A stretch of DNA of 64,000 bases from Acidovorax sp. A1169. Lineage in GTDB: Bacteria; Pseudomonadota; Gammaproteobacteria; Burkholderiales; Burkholderiaceae_C. Each line of letters starts with the position of its first letter. Within the stretch, counting starts at the first letter, position 1. The notes under the pieces are model-generated. The model saw nothing but the letters and a program-made list of their open reading frames with translations. It ran no database searches and was not told the origin of the DNA. Shown here piece by piece: positions 16,424 to 25,007 of the stretch. A program made the position numbers and the translations under genes. Location: positions 558,001 to 622,000 of the forward strand of contig NZ_JAUZDX010000001.1 in the NCBI RefSeq assembly GCF_030704685.1, given 5' to 3'.

Positions 16424-17536
16424 TCAGGCGAACCTTACCCAGTGGTTGTCCATGCGCGCGCCCGTGAGCTCCTTGGCGTGCGCATGCGTTAGCGGGGTCG
16501 GAGAGCGTGCGTCTTCCAGGGAATGCGAGACACCGGCGGCCCACAGCCGGCCGCTGCCCACCGCCAGTGCGCACACTTCCTCCAGGCCCACCAGGCCGCG
16601 CCACTGCCCATCGGGCGTGAAGGTGGCCACGCCCTGGCTGCGCGGGCAGCTCACGGCCCAGCCCTCGGCGGTGCTGGCGATGCTGCCGCCGTAGCCGGCC
16701 ATCGACTGGCCGGCGGGGCACAGGCGCAAGGCCTTGCCGTCGAACAGCGCGAGGATGGGTGCGGCCGCCTTGTCGGCCGCCTCGCCATGCTCGGCCTGCA
16801 GGGCGATGCCCAGCACCGTGCGCTCGGCATTCCAGGCCAGGTGGCGCAGGCTCAGGCGTGCATCGGGCAGGCGCCACTGGCCCTGCAGTTCGCCGCTGTC
16901 GCCATGCAGCCGCACGATGCTCGAATCCATGGTGTGCAGGTCGCGCTTGGTGCGGCCCGTCTCGGGGGCCGTGGGCACGCCGCCGTTGGCCACGATCAGC
17001 GCCGGTGGGCCGCCCTTGGCCGTGGGCGCCCAGATCAGCTCGTGCGCATCGATGCCCTGCGTGGCCCACTCGTCCACGGTTTCCAGGCTGCGCGCGTCGC
17101 GCCGGGCGACCAGGCTGGCGCCCGTGTCCACGTCGGTCTCGGTGGTGTAGAGATAACGGCCTTCGGCGCTACCGATCACATGGCCGTTGAAGGAGCGCAT
17201 CGCATCCACCCAGTGCCATTGCGCCTTGCCGGCGGGCTGGCCCGGATGCCAGCGCACCAGCCAGTCACCGGGGCGGCGCGCGCTGGCGACCATGCTGCCA
17301 TCGGGCAACTGGCTGAGGCCGTGGGCGCGTGTGGGTACCTCCAGCACGTGGCGTACGCGCAGCGGCGAAGGGCCCCCGGCCTGGGCCGCCAGCACGCCAA
17401 TGCGGTAGCTGCCATTGGCCTGCTGCCAGGCAGCCAGCAGTTGCATGGCTGCCGCAGCGGCGGGGGCTGCGTGGGTTGCCAGCGGCATCGCCGCCAGACC
17501 GCCCATCAGCCACAGGGCCTGGCGGCGGCTCAGCAT
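16424..17536 (-). CDS. DUF1513 family secreted beta-propeller-like protein of the iron operon
   Basis: The 370-residue protein starts MLSRRQALWLMGGLAAMPLATHA. The twin Arg in SRRQALW suggests Tat export. The body has repeated segments (LPDGSMVASARRPGDWLVRW, SAEGRYLYTTETD, FTPDGQWRG) fitting a beta-propeller, as expected for DUF1513. Family members are found with imelysin genes in iron-regulated operons but have no proven function. ATG 17536 is chosen because GAGGTG lies seven bases upstream; an in-frame ATG at 17557 would overlap the preceding gene. It is the last gene of a four-gene operon. Confidence 0.87.
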   Translation of the reverse strand: MLSRRQALWLMGGLAAMPLATHAAPAAAAAMQLLAAWQQANGSYRIGVLAAQAGGPSPLRVRHVLEVPTRAHGLSQLPDGSMVASARRPGDWLVRWHPGQPAGKAQWHWVDAMRSFNGHVIGSAEGRYLYTTETDVDTGASLVARRDARSLETVDEWATQGIDAHELIWAPTAKGGPPALIVANGGVPTAPETGRTKRDLHTMDSSIVRLHGDSGELQGQWRLPDARLSLRHLAWNAERTVLGIALQAEHGEAADKAAAPILALFDGKALRLCPAGQSMAGYGGSIASTAEGWAVSCPRSQGVATFTPDGQWRGLVGLEEVCALAVGSGRLWAAGVSHSLEDARSPTPLTHAHAKELTGARMDNHWVRFA

Positions 17537-17546
17537 GGCGTTCACC

Positions 17547-18644
17547 TCAATCCCCATCGGCGTCCGAAAAGCCGATGCTCACCTGCAGCGCGGGCGCGAT
17601 TTCGGCCTCTGCCAGGCGCTTGAGTGCCGCGAGTTCCCTGGACGCCTGCAGCACCCGCTCGCCGCCGGCCTTTCCGGTGGCGCCGGACTGGTCGAGGGCC
17701 TGCAGCGCCTTGTCCACGCGCTGCGTGGTGGCCAGCAACTGGTCGGCCAGCGGGTTCAGGCCGCGGCCGCGCAGGTAGGTTTCCAGCGGTACCAGGGCCT
17801 CGCCGGGCATGGGGGTCGGGGCACTTTCGGGCAGCACGGCCAGGGTGCGCAGGGCATTCCACTCGGCCATCCAGGCGGCAGAGGCCTGGCCGCTGGCGGC
17901 GCGGGGGTACTCGGGCGTGCGCGTGCCCTGCGCTGCACGCAGCGGCTTTTCCATGTGCGCCCAGCGCAGGCGCTCGATGCCGCCCACCCACTGGTTGATG
18001 AACTCGCCCATGGCTGCGGTGGAGCGCTCCTGCTCGTCCTCGGCCGCCCAGTCGGTGCCGGCAGCGGTGTCGAAAGCACTGGCCACGGCCACGGCCTCGC
18101 GCTCGATGTCCAGCGCCACCTCCACCGCATAGCTGCAGGCGGCCGACCCAGGGGCCACGGGCTGCGTCCACAGAAGCCATTCCAGCGCCGGCAGTCCCTT
18201 GGCGGGCGTGCCTATGCGCTCGAAGGCCTGGGCACCCTGGGGCTGGGTCTTGATGGCGCGCTCGATCAGTGCCGGGCGCGTGGGCGCAAAGTCCATCTGC
18301 CGCTGGGTGCGGCGCGCGATCACCGGGCCCACGGCCACGGCGCCCAGCGTCTCCCAGGCCATCGTGCTGCGCTGCCAGGCGCTGCGGGCACCGGTGAGGG
18401 CGCTGGCCGACTGGCCGGCCGGGGCCTCGCACAGCGCACGCACGGCCGGTGCCAGCGCCTGTGTGGCCGTGGCCAGCTCCTGCGCGCGCGGCTTGCCCCA
18501 GTGGCCGTACAGGCTTTGCAGCGCGTGCGTGGTGTCGTAGAAGGGCACGGCGTTGCGCTTCCAGCCGGTCTGGGCCTGGGCTGGCAGCAGCAGCGCGCCC
18601 AGGGCCAGGGCGGCGGCTGCCGCGCGAAGGGAGGGGTGTTTCAT
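17547..18644 (-). CDS. Imelysin family (peptidase M75-like) iron-uptake protein, degenerate motif
   Basis: The 365-residue exported protein has a signal peptide (LALGALLLPAQAQ). The position equivalent to the family's GxHxxE metal motif reads GLPALE (about residues 149-154), so Pro replaces His while the following WLLW is kept. Imelysins are periplasmic or outer-membrane iron-uptake proteins; the M75 peptidase role is doubtful in most. The start at 18644 overlaps the stop of the di-haem gene by four bases (ATGA), indicating translational coupling. Confidence 0.85.
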   Translation of the reverse strand: MKHPSLRAAAAALALGALLLPAQAQTGWKRNAVPFYDTTHALQSLYGHWGKPRAQELATATQALAPAVRALCEAPAGQSASALTGARSAWQRSTMAWETLGAVAVGPVIARRTQRQMDFAPTRPALIERAIKTQPQGAQAFERIGTPAKGLPALEWLLWTQPVAPGSAACSYAVEVALDIEREAVAVASAFDTAAGTDWAAEDEQERSTAAMGEFINQWVGGIERLRWAHMEKPLRAAQGTRTPEYPRAASGQASAAWMAEWNALRTLAVLPESAPTPMPGEALVPLETYLRGRGLNPLADQLLATTQRVDKALQALDQSGATGKAGGERVLQASRELAALKRLAEAEIAPALQVSIGFSDADGD

Positions 18645-20107
18645 AGCGACTCCACGAACTTGACCAGCGCATCGCGCTCGGCCTTGTTCATCTTCAGTAC
18701 CTGGTCCTTGGCGGCTTCGGCCTCGCCACCGTGCCACAGCACGGCCTCAAGCACGCCGCGGGCGCGGCCATCGTGCAGCAGCCGGGTATGGCCGTTCACG
18801 TCCTTGATCAGGCCCGTGCCCCACAGCGGCGGGGTCTTCCACTGCCGGCCATTGGCGGCGAAGTCGGGCCGGTTGTCGGCCAGGCGTTCGCCCATGTCGT
18901 GCAGCAGCATGTCGGTATAGGGCCAGATGCGCTGGCCCGACAGGGCCTTGCTCGTCAGGTGCGGGAAGGGGCCTTCCTTGGTGACGTAGCTCGGCCGGTG
19001 GCAGGTGGCGCACTGGGCATTGGCGAACAGCGCCTGGCCGCGCAGCACCTGCGCGTCCTTGGGGTTGCGGCGTGCGGGTGGCGCCAGCGTGGCCTGGTAG
19101 AACACCACGTCGTCGAAGGTCTTGTCGTCGATCTCCACGCCCGGCTGGCCCTGCGCCGCGGCGCTCTTGCCGCTCGGTGCGGCCAGGCAGTCCTTTTGCG
19201 TGGGGGTGCAGGTCTCGTTGGCAAAGTGCTTCGAGGTGATGCCCATGTCGCCCTGGAAGGCGCCGCCGGTCTGGTGCGCGACGGTCGCAACGTTGCCCTT
19301 CCAGCCGAAGCGGCCCAGCATCATCTGGCCCGAGGGCGCATCCCACACCCGGTTGGGCACGCCCTTGATCGGGCCGCCTGCTGCGGCCTGGTCGGCCGCG
19401 TTGGCCAGGATGTCGGCCTCGGCAATGGCTTCGAGCAGGCCCACGCCGATGATCTGGGGCGCAATGCGCGGGCTGGCCATGATCTCGGGGTGCATGGGGC
19501 CGTAGCCCAGGTCGGCAAAGCCGTAGCTCGGGTCGAGCAACTCATAGCGCGTGCCGTCGGCGAATTTACCCTTGATGGTCTTGTAGCGCAGGGTCACGCG
19601 GCCCTCGGGCTTGACGCCCTGGACGCCCGCGTTGTTGAACTGGTCGCCGTACACCGGGTCGTGCTTGGGCCCGCCATGCGCGTCCGCGCCGGGAATGGAC
19701 AGGCGGATCAGCAGCGCCACCGTGGGGTCCTTGGTGTCGCCCAGGCGGTTGAAGATGGCCGGCGGCTCGCCCCGGCCGTCCTGCACGTGGCAGCCGCCGC
19801 ACGAGCGCGCGATGAAGTGCGGCCCCAGGCCGTCGCGCGCCTTGGTGGAGGCCGGTGCCTCGACCCAGTTGCGGCGAAAGAACGAATTGCCGATCACGAA
19901 GCGCGTGCGCTCTGCGTCATCGAGGTTGGCGGCCGGGAAGGAAAAGGCATTGCGGCCCGTGGCGAACACCGTGGTGTTGCCGCCGACCTTCTCGCCGAGC
20001 GGGTCGGCGGGGGTGTCGGCCATGAGGCCGCCCAAGGCCGCAAGGCCGATGCTGGCAACCGCCAGGCGCGTGGCGCGCCGGCGGTAAGGGGCTTGCAAAA
20101 GGGACAT
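18641..20107 (-). CDS. DUF1111 di-haem oxidoreductase (MauG/CcpA-like)
   Basis: The 488-residue periplasmic cytochrome has an N-terminal hydrophobic export segment and two haem c motifs: SCGGCH (Cys103, Cys106, His107) and CATCH near residue 366. Other family blocks are NSFFRRNWVEAPAST and HDGRARGVLEAVLWHGGEA. DUF1111 proteins, often labelled thiol oxidoreductases, are distant relatives of di-haem peroxidases. In this operon a role in changing the redox state of iron or haem before uptake is plausible but unproven. It sits between the two imelysin genes. Confidence 0.9.
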   Translation of the reverse strand: MSLLQAPYRRRATRLAVASIGLAALGGLMADTPADPLGEKVGGNTTVFATGRNAFSFPAANLDDAERTRFVIGNSFFRRNWVEAPASTKARDGLGPHFIARSCGGCHVQDGRGEPPAIFNRLGDTKDPTVALLIRLSIPGADAHGGPKHDPVYGDQFNNAGVQGVKPEGRVTLRYKTIKGKFADGTRYELLDPSYGFADLGYGPMHPEIMASPRIAPQIIGVGLLEAIAEADILANAADQAAAGGPIKGVPNRVWDAPSGQMMLGRFGWKGNVATVAHQTGGAFQGDMGITSKHFANETCTPTQKDCLAAPSGKSAAAQGQPGVEIDDKTFDDVVFYQATLAPPARRNPKDAQVLRGQALFANAQCATCHRPSYVTKEGPFPHLTSKALSGQRIWPYTDMLLHDMGERLADNRPDFAANGRQWKTPPLWGTGLIKDVNGHTRLLHDGRARGVLEAVLWHGGEAEAAKDQVLKMNKAERDALVKFVESL

Positions 20108-20137
20108 GGAACGAAAGGAAAGCGCAGGCGGGGAGCC

Positions 20138-21340
20138 TCAGGGTTGGACCAGCGTGAGCTTGGTGATGCCGATGGCGTTGGCGGCTTCCACAAGATCCTT
20201 GCTTTGCTGGGTCAGGCTGTCGATGGTCTTCTGGATGCGCTGGCGGCCCGGTGCATCCTTGCCGCCGATGATCTCACGGTCGAAAGGTGCCTGGATGGCC
20301 TCGGCCGCCGCCACCGAGGCGGCGATCTGCTGGGTGGTCTTGTCGGCCAGGGCCGGGTTCTTGGCGGCGACCAGGTCGCGCAGCGATGCGCCCTTGACCG
20401 TGCTGGCATCGGCGCGCTTGTATTCGCCCAGCCAGACGTTCTGGATGCCCCTGGCATTCGTCACGGCGTCGCGGTGCGTGTTGTCCGAGAAGCACGAGTG
20501 CTCGTCCTCCTGGTCCTGGCTGTTCAGCGCCACTTCCAGGCGCTCGCCCGCCAGTTCGCCGCGCGACAGCGAGCCCAGGCCCACCAGCATCTTGCGCACC
20601 GACTCCATGTTGCCCTTGGCGAACTTTGCGCGGTAGTTGGCCTTGGCATCGGGTGCCCAGGACTTCACGAGGAAGCCCAGGTCGTCGACCAGCAGTTCGG
20701 TCACCACCGTGAGGTACTGGCGGCGGCGGTCGGCATTGGGCTTCTTGCCGTCCACGAAGTCCTCGAAATTGCGGTTGCCGGGGCCGGTTTCGGACAGGTC
20801 CTGGCCCCACAGCAGGAACTCTATGGCGTGCCAGCCGGTGGCGATGTTCTCCTCGCCGCCGCGCTCGTTCTGCGCCGCCAGCGCCTTCTTGGTGATGGCG
20901 ATCTTGCGGTTGTTTACGAGGCCGGCCTTGGGCTTGCCTTCGACGCTGTCCACGTACGATTCGTCCATGGGCCAGGCGTTGATCTGGCCTTCGGGGCCCT
21001 TGTCGTCGTCGATGGGGCCGCCGTAGAAGCGAAAGGCCTCCGTCTGGCCGTAGAACTCGCGCGCGGCCAGCCAGGTCTTGCGGGCCTCGGCCAGGCTCTC
21101 AGCCGACGGCTGGGCCGTGAAGGCCTTGATCGCCGCCTGCATGGCTTTGGCGCCAGCCAGCGTGTCTTCGTAGTTGGCATGCACCAGCGTGGCGTACTGC
21201 GCTGCCACCGAGGCGGCTGACACCGCCTGCTGGGCCTGGCCGGACGTGCCCTGTGCCTGTGCCACCCCCATGAAGCCCAGGGGGCTGGCGGCGATCAGGG
21301 CCGCAGCCAGGGTGGTGGTGTGCAGTAGCGTGGTTTTCAT
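20138..21340 (-). CDS. Imelysin family iron-uptake protein, canonical
   Basis: The 400-residue exported protein has a signal peptide ending GVAQAQ and the complete family motif GWHAIEFLLWGQD (GxHxxE near residues 167-172), which is the predicted metal site. Other conserved stretches are AWPMDESYVDSVEGKP and EDEHSCFSDNTHRDAVTNA, close to IrpA/ICMP-type members. It is the first gene of the operon, 30 bases before the di-haem gene. ATG 21340 follows CTGGAGAAAAAGC. A Fur-like site lies about 200 bases upstream. Confidence 0.92.
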   Translation of the reverse strand: MKTTLLHTTTLAAALIAASPLGFMGVAQAQGTSGQAQQAVSAASVAAQYATLVHANYEDTLAGAKAMQAAIKAFTAQPSAESLAEARKTWLAAREFYGQTEAFRFYGGPIDDDKGPEGQINAWPMDESYVDSVEGKPKAGLVNNRKIAITKKALAAQNERGGEENIATGWHAIEFLLWGQDLSETGPGNRNFEDFVDGKKPNADRRRQYLTVVTELLVDDLGFLVKSWAPDAKANYRAKFAKGNMESVRKMLVGLGSLSRGELAGERLEVALNSQDQEDEHSCFSDNTHRDAVTNARGIQNVWLGEYKRADASTVKGASLRDLVAAKNPALADKTTQQIAASVAAAEAIQAPFDREIIGGKDAPGRQRIQKTIDSLTQQSKDLVEAANAIGITKLTLVQP

Positions 21341-21536
21341 GCGCTTTTTCTCCAGAAACAAACGACGACGATGACGGGGCGGCTGGCCGCCGCAGGCAAT
21401 GGCCTGCAGCGCAGACAACGGGTGGGAATCTGGGCGCCCCGGATGGGGGCAGGGGCACGGCAAACAGACGGCCCTGGTTCGGCTACCAGTTCCTTGTCCA
21501 ACTGCCCCAGATGCTTGGCGGGAGGATTATATAAAT

Positions 21537-21555
21537 AAGATTGATTTGCATTACT
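21537..21555 (-). promoter_or_regulatory. Fur box upstream of the imelysin operon
   Basis: Read on the minus strand, AGTAATGCAAATCAATCTT matches the 19-base Fur consensus GATAATGATAATCATTATC at 12 positions. It lies in an AT-rich island and points towards the imelysin gene. Iron-repressed expression of this operon is the natural inference. Confidence 0.6.
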
Positions 21556-21639
21556 TTGAAGCCTGATGGGACAGAGGGAGATGCGCGTGGCCTTGGCGAT
21601 CTCGATGCGGTTTGCGCAGGTCATGAATATGCCTTCAGA

Positions 21640-21673
21640 CCGTCACGGTAGTGTCATTTGTGCTTCGTACGCT
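21640..21673 (+). promoter_or_regulatory. Pho box and -10 of phoX
   Basis: CCGTCAC-GGTA-GTGTCAT (21640-21657) has the 7-4-7 spacing of a PhoB site, with 5/7 and 6/7 matches to CTGTCAT/CTGTCAC. TACGCT (21668-21673) lies ten bases downstream, the position of the -10 box in Pho promoters where the Pho box replaces the -35. The start codon of phoX is 36 bases further on. Confidence 0.65.
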
Positions 21674-21708
21674 GCACGGGTTTCCCCACAGACAAACCAA
21701 GGACTGTC

Positions 21709-23907
21709 ATGACACAACGTGCAGACGCGCCACAGGCGGCCGTCGATTTCAACAACGAAGACTCCAATACTTCCGCCAACCCCACCTTTGAGGCAGTGCT
21801 CAGCGCACGCCTGAGCCGCCGCGGCATGCTGCGTGGCAGCGTGGGCACCGTGGGTGCCACGGTGCTGGGCAGCTTTGGTGTGACGGCTTGTGGTGGCAGT
21901 GATGATGAGCCCGCCAAGCTGGGCTTTGGCGCTGTGTCCAAGAGCCTGGCCGACGTGGTCAGCGTTCCCGCAGGCTACACCGCCAGCGTGCTGTATGCCC
22001 TGGGCGACCCTATCCTCGCCGGTGCCTCTGCATATAAGAACGATGGAACCGACACCGATTTCGACAAGCGCGGCGGCGATCACCACGACGGCATGGAATG
22101 GTTTGGCCTGAGCGCTGACGGCAAGCGCTCGGACAACTCCACCGATCGCGGCCTGCTGGCGATCAACCACGAAGCCACGACGGACGAGCGGCTGTCCTCG
22201 TACTTCATCCACGCCAATGGGGGCACGTCCACCCTGCCGCGCCCTGCGTCCGAAGTGGACAAGGAAGTGGCCCTGCACGGTATCGCCGTGATTGAAGTGG
22301 CGCGCATGGCCGGCAAGTGGGCATATTCGACCAATTCGGCACTCAACTTCCGCCTGACGCCATTGAGCGCGATGGAAATCTCCGGCCCTGCCCGTGGCAG
22401 CGCCGATCTGGTCACCAAGTACTCGCCGACCGGAACCTTGACCCGTGGCACGTTGAACAACTGCGGCACGGGAAAAACCCCTTGGGGCACCTTCCTGACC
22501 GGTGAGGAGAACTGGTTTGGCTACTTCACGCGCGGTGCTGCCGACGATGCCGCACGCAGTAGTGACAAGAGCGTTGCATCCCTCAACCGTTATGGCCGCA
22601 CGCAAGGCGCTGCGTCGCGCCATGGCTGGGAAACGGGTGGCTCGGCCGACCAGTACCAGCGCTGGAACAACAGCAAGACCGGCAGCTCCGCCAATGGCAG
22701 CGACGACTATCGCAATGAGATGAATGGCATGGGCTACATCGTCGAGATCGACGCCTATGACAAGTCCCGCATGGCCAAGAAGCGCACCGGCCTTGGCCGT
22801 TTCGCGCACGAGAGCGCTGCGTTCGGCCAGGTGACGGCAGGCCAGCCGCTGACGGTTTATATGGGTGACGACTCGCGTGGGGAGTACATCTACAAGTTCG
22901 TGTCCACCGCGCTGTGGAATGCGGCCGATGCCAACGCCGCTGACCGTCTGGCCGTGGGCGACAAGTACCTGGACAGCGGCAAGCTGTACGTGGCCAAGTT
23001 CAACAGCGATGGCACGGGCCAGTGGGTTGAACTGACGGTGGCCAACAGCGCCATTGCCAACTACTCCGCCTTCCGTTTCACCAACGCTGCAGAAATCGCC
23101 GTCCATACCCGCCTGGCCGCCGATGCCGTGGGTGCGACCAAGATGGACCGCCCCGAGTGGAATGCCGTGAACCCCGTCAACGGTGAAATCTACTTCACGC
23201 TGACCAACAACAGCAACCGCCGCCTCGAACCCTCGGGCAGCTCGCAGATGGGCCTGGACGCAGCCAACCCCCGCGCCTACACCGACATGAAGGGCACGAC
23301 GCGACAAGACGGCAACTCGCATGGCCACGTGGTGCGCATGAAGGACGGTACGTCTGGCTTCTCGTGGGACGTCTACCTGTTTGGCGCCGAAGCCGGTGCG
23401 GACAAAGCGACCGTCAACCTGTCGTCGCTCACTGACGACCAGGACTTCTCCAGCCCCGACGGCCTGGCTTTCAGCAAGTCCACCGGCATCTGCTGGATCC
23501 AGACCGACGACGGTGCCTACACGGACGTGACCAACTGCATGATGCTGGCGGCAGTGCCAGGCCAGGTGGGCGATGGCGGCAAGAAGACCCTGGCCTACAC
23601 CAAGGCCGACGGCAGCAAGGTGGATGTGTCCACCTATGTGGGCAAGACGCCCACCCCCGAGACGCTCAAGCGCTTCCTCGTGGGCCCCAAGGGCTGCGAG
23701 ATCACGGGCCTGGCTGAAACCCCGGATGGCAAGACCATCTTCGTGAACATCCAGCACCCCGGTGAGTCGACCGGCATGGCCAATGTCGCGGATCCGACCA
23801 AGTACCAGAGCCAGTGGCCTTCCAATGCCGGCTATGGCGCCGGTAAGCGCCCCCGCTCGGCCACCATCGTGATCACCAAGAACGACGGCGGCGTGATCGG
23901 CAGCTGA
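21709..23907 (+). CDS. phoX: PhoX family alkaline phosphatase (DUF839), Tat-exported
   Basis: PhoX enzymes are Ca/Fe-dependent periplasmic phosphomonoesterases that free phosphate from organic esters. The 732-residue protein has a long N region with a twin-arginine motif LSRRGMLRGSVG (residues 35-46), a hydrophobic stretch, and then TACGGSDD. Conserved metal-site blocks include HHDGMEWFGL, LLAINHE, TPWGTFLTGEENW, YMGDDSRGEYIYKFV, RPEWNAVNP and SSPDGLAFSKSTGICWIQTDDG. ATG 21709 follows AAGGACTGTC. The Pho box upstream indicates induction in phosphate starvation. Codon use is slightly less GC-biased than the neighbours, as in highly expressed genes. Confidence 0.93.
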   Translation: MTQRADAPQAAVDFNNEDSNTSANPTFEAVLSARLSRRGMLRGSVGTVGATVLGSFGVTACGGSDDEPAKLGFGAVSKSLADVVSVPAGYTASVLYALGDPILAGASAYKNDGTDTDFDKRGGDHHDGMEWFGLSADGKRSDNSTDRGLLAINHEATTDERLSSYFIHANGGTSTLPRPASEVDKEVALHGIAVIEVARMAGKWAYSTNSALNFRLTPLSAMEISGPARGSADLVTKYSPTGTLTRGTLNNCGTGKTPWGTFLTGEENWFGYFTRGAADDAARSSDKSVASLNRYGRTQGAASRHGWETGGSADQYQRWNNSKTGSSANGSDDYRNEMNGMGYIVEIDAYDKSRMAKKRTGLGRFAHESAAFGQVTAGQPLTVYMGDDSRGEYIYKFVSTALWNAADANAADRLAVGDKYLDSGKLYVAKFNSDGTGQWVELTVANSAIANYSAFRFTNAAEIAVHTRLAADAVGATKMDRPEWNAVNPVNGEIYFTLTNNSNRRLEPSGSSQMGLDAANPRAYTDMKGTTRQDGNSHGHVVRMKDGTSGFSWDVYLFGAEAGADKATVNLSSLTDDQDFSSPDGLAFSKSTGICWIQTDDGAYTDVTNCMMLAAVPGQVGDGGKKTLAYTKADGSKVDVSTYVGKTPTPETLKRFLVGPKGCEITGLAETPDGKTIFVNIQHPGESTGMANVADPTKYQSQWPSNAGYGAGKRPRSATIVITKNDGGVIGS

Positions 23908-23954
23908 AGCGCTTCAGCGCAAGACGGGAAGGGGTCGCGAAACCCCTTTCCTGC

Positions 23955-24000
23955 AGCCGCCTGGCTGTCTCCGTAAGGGGACACCAGGCGGCTTTCTTTC
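23955..24000 (+). terminator. Long intrinsic terminator after phoX
   Basis: AGCCGCCTGG (23955-23964) pairs perfectly with CCAGGCGGCT (23984-23993). After one bulged C the helix continues with TGTCTCC/GGGGACA, closing on a GTAA loop, for 17 pairs in total. TTCTTTC follows. It lies 47 bases after the phoX stop and may also insulate the convergent FecR gene. Confidence 0.8.
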
Positions 24001-24161
24001 TCCAGGAGCTTCTGGGCAGTGGCGTGTTCCTGGGCCCAGGATCGGGCAGGCAGCGCGCGTCATAGGCCGGGCGGCCAAGCCTTCGATGACTGTGCCACCA
24101 TGTCCGCCCAGAAGGACTCCGGTATTGGCGTGGGTCGCTGCAGCGCAGCGGCCACAAGGCA

Positions 24162-25007
24162 TCAGTAGTCGGAGCCGTAGGGTGAGGCAGGGCGCGCACG
24201 CGACATGGGCGGGCGTGCCGGGGCTGGCACGGGCACGGCTGGGGCGGGCGATGCGGGATTGCTGCCGGCAGGTGCTGCGGGGTAGGTGATCTGCCCGGTG
24301 CCATCCTTGCTGCCCTTGTGCCCGGCGATTTGCCAGGCCGTGCGCTGGTCCACGAGGCGGGCCAGGAACTCCAGTTCCTCGTCCGTGTGGTTGATGGCGC
24401 CGGCCGGCGTCAGCATGCGGCCGTTGCGCGGCGCCACCTCGGCCCAGAAGGCCTGGTGGTAGGACGCCTGGCTGACGACGGATTCGCCCCCGGCCGCAAT
24501 GTCCACCGTGCCGTAGCAGTTGCAGAAATAGCTGCGAAAGTCCTGTTCGGGGAACACCTCGGCATACACCCCCGTGCCGCGGATTCCGGCCGTGGCCGTG
24601 GGCATGACCACCTGGCGCTCGCTGCCGCGTCCCCAGACGCTGGCCACCGCGCCCGTCAGCAGGCGCAGTACCTTCACGGTCATAGGGGTATCGCCCTCGA
24701 GCGCAATGCGGGTGTTCTGGCGCACCATGAAGGCGTCCTTGCCGACGGTGAAGACCACGGTGGAGCCCGGCCCGGTCTCGATCCGGTCACCGGGGGCGAT
24801 GCCTTCGCCTGCCGCCAGTGCCTGGCCGTTGCGGCGTACATCGCCGCGCATTTCCACCACGTTGCGGCCCTGCTGTGCGTGCGCCACTGTGAACCCGCCA
24901 GCGGCCGTCCAGGCAGCGGCCGCCTGCAGCAGGCTGCGCCTTTGGTACCAGACGACTTCGTCCTCAGTGCGGCCCTGGAGTTGGTGTGGGTGCTGGCTGT
25001 TCGTCAT
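24162..25007 (-). CDS. FecR-domain periplasmic protein (orphan)
   Basis: The 281-residue protein has an N-terminal export signal with two arginines (YQRRSLLQAAAAWTAAGGFTVAHAQ). A FecR domain follows (about residues 50-160): GDVRRNGQALAAGEGIAPGD, IETGPGSTVVFTVGKDAFMVR and GAVASVWGRG. A conserved CNCYGTVDI comes after it, and the C-terminal tail is Pro/Ala-rich. Classical FecR passes signals to a FecI sigma factor through an N-terminal cytoplasmic segment; here no FecI or TonB receptor is nearby, so this is a structural or sensing variant. The start at 25007 overlaps the membrane protein gene by 44 bases and has a strong GGAGGAA site. Confidence 0.82.
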   Translation of the reverse strand: MTNSQHPHQLQGRTEDEVVWYQRRSLLQAAAAWTAAGGFTVAHAQQGRNVVEMRGDVRRNGQALAAGEGIAPGDRIETGPGSTVVFTVGKDAFMVRQNTRIALEGDTPMTVKVLRLLTGAVASVWGRGSERQVVMPTATAGIRGTGVYAEVFPEQDFRSYFCNCYGTVDIAAGGESVVSQASYHQAFWAEVAPRNGRMLTPAGAINHTDEELEFLARLVDQRTAWQIAGHKGSKDGTGQITYPAAPAGSNPASPAPAVPVPAPARPPMSRARPASPYGSDY

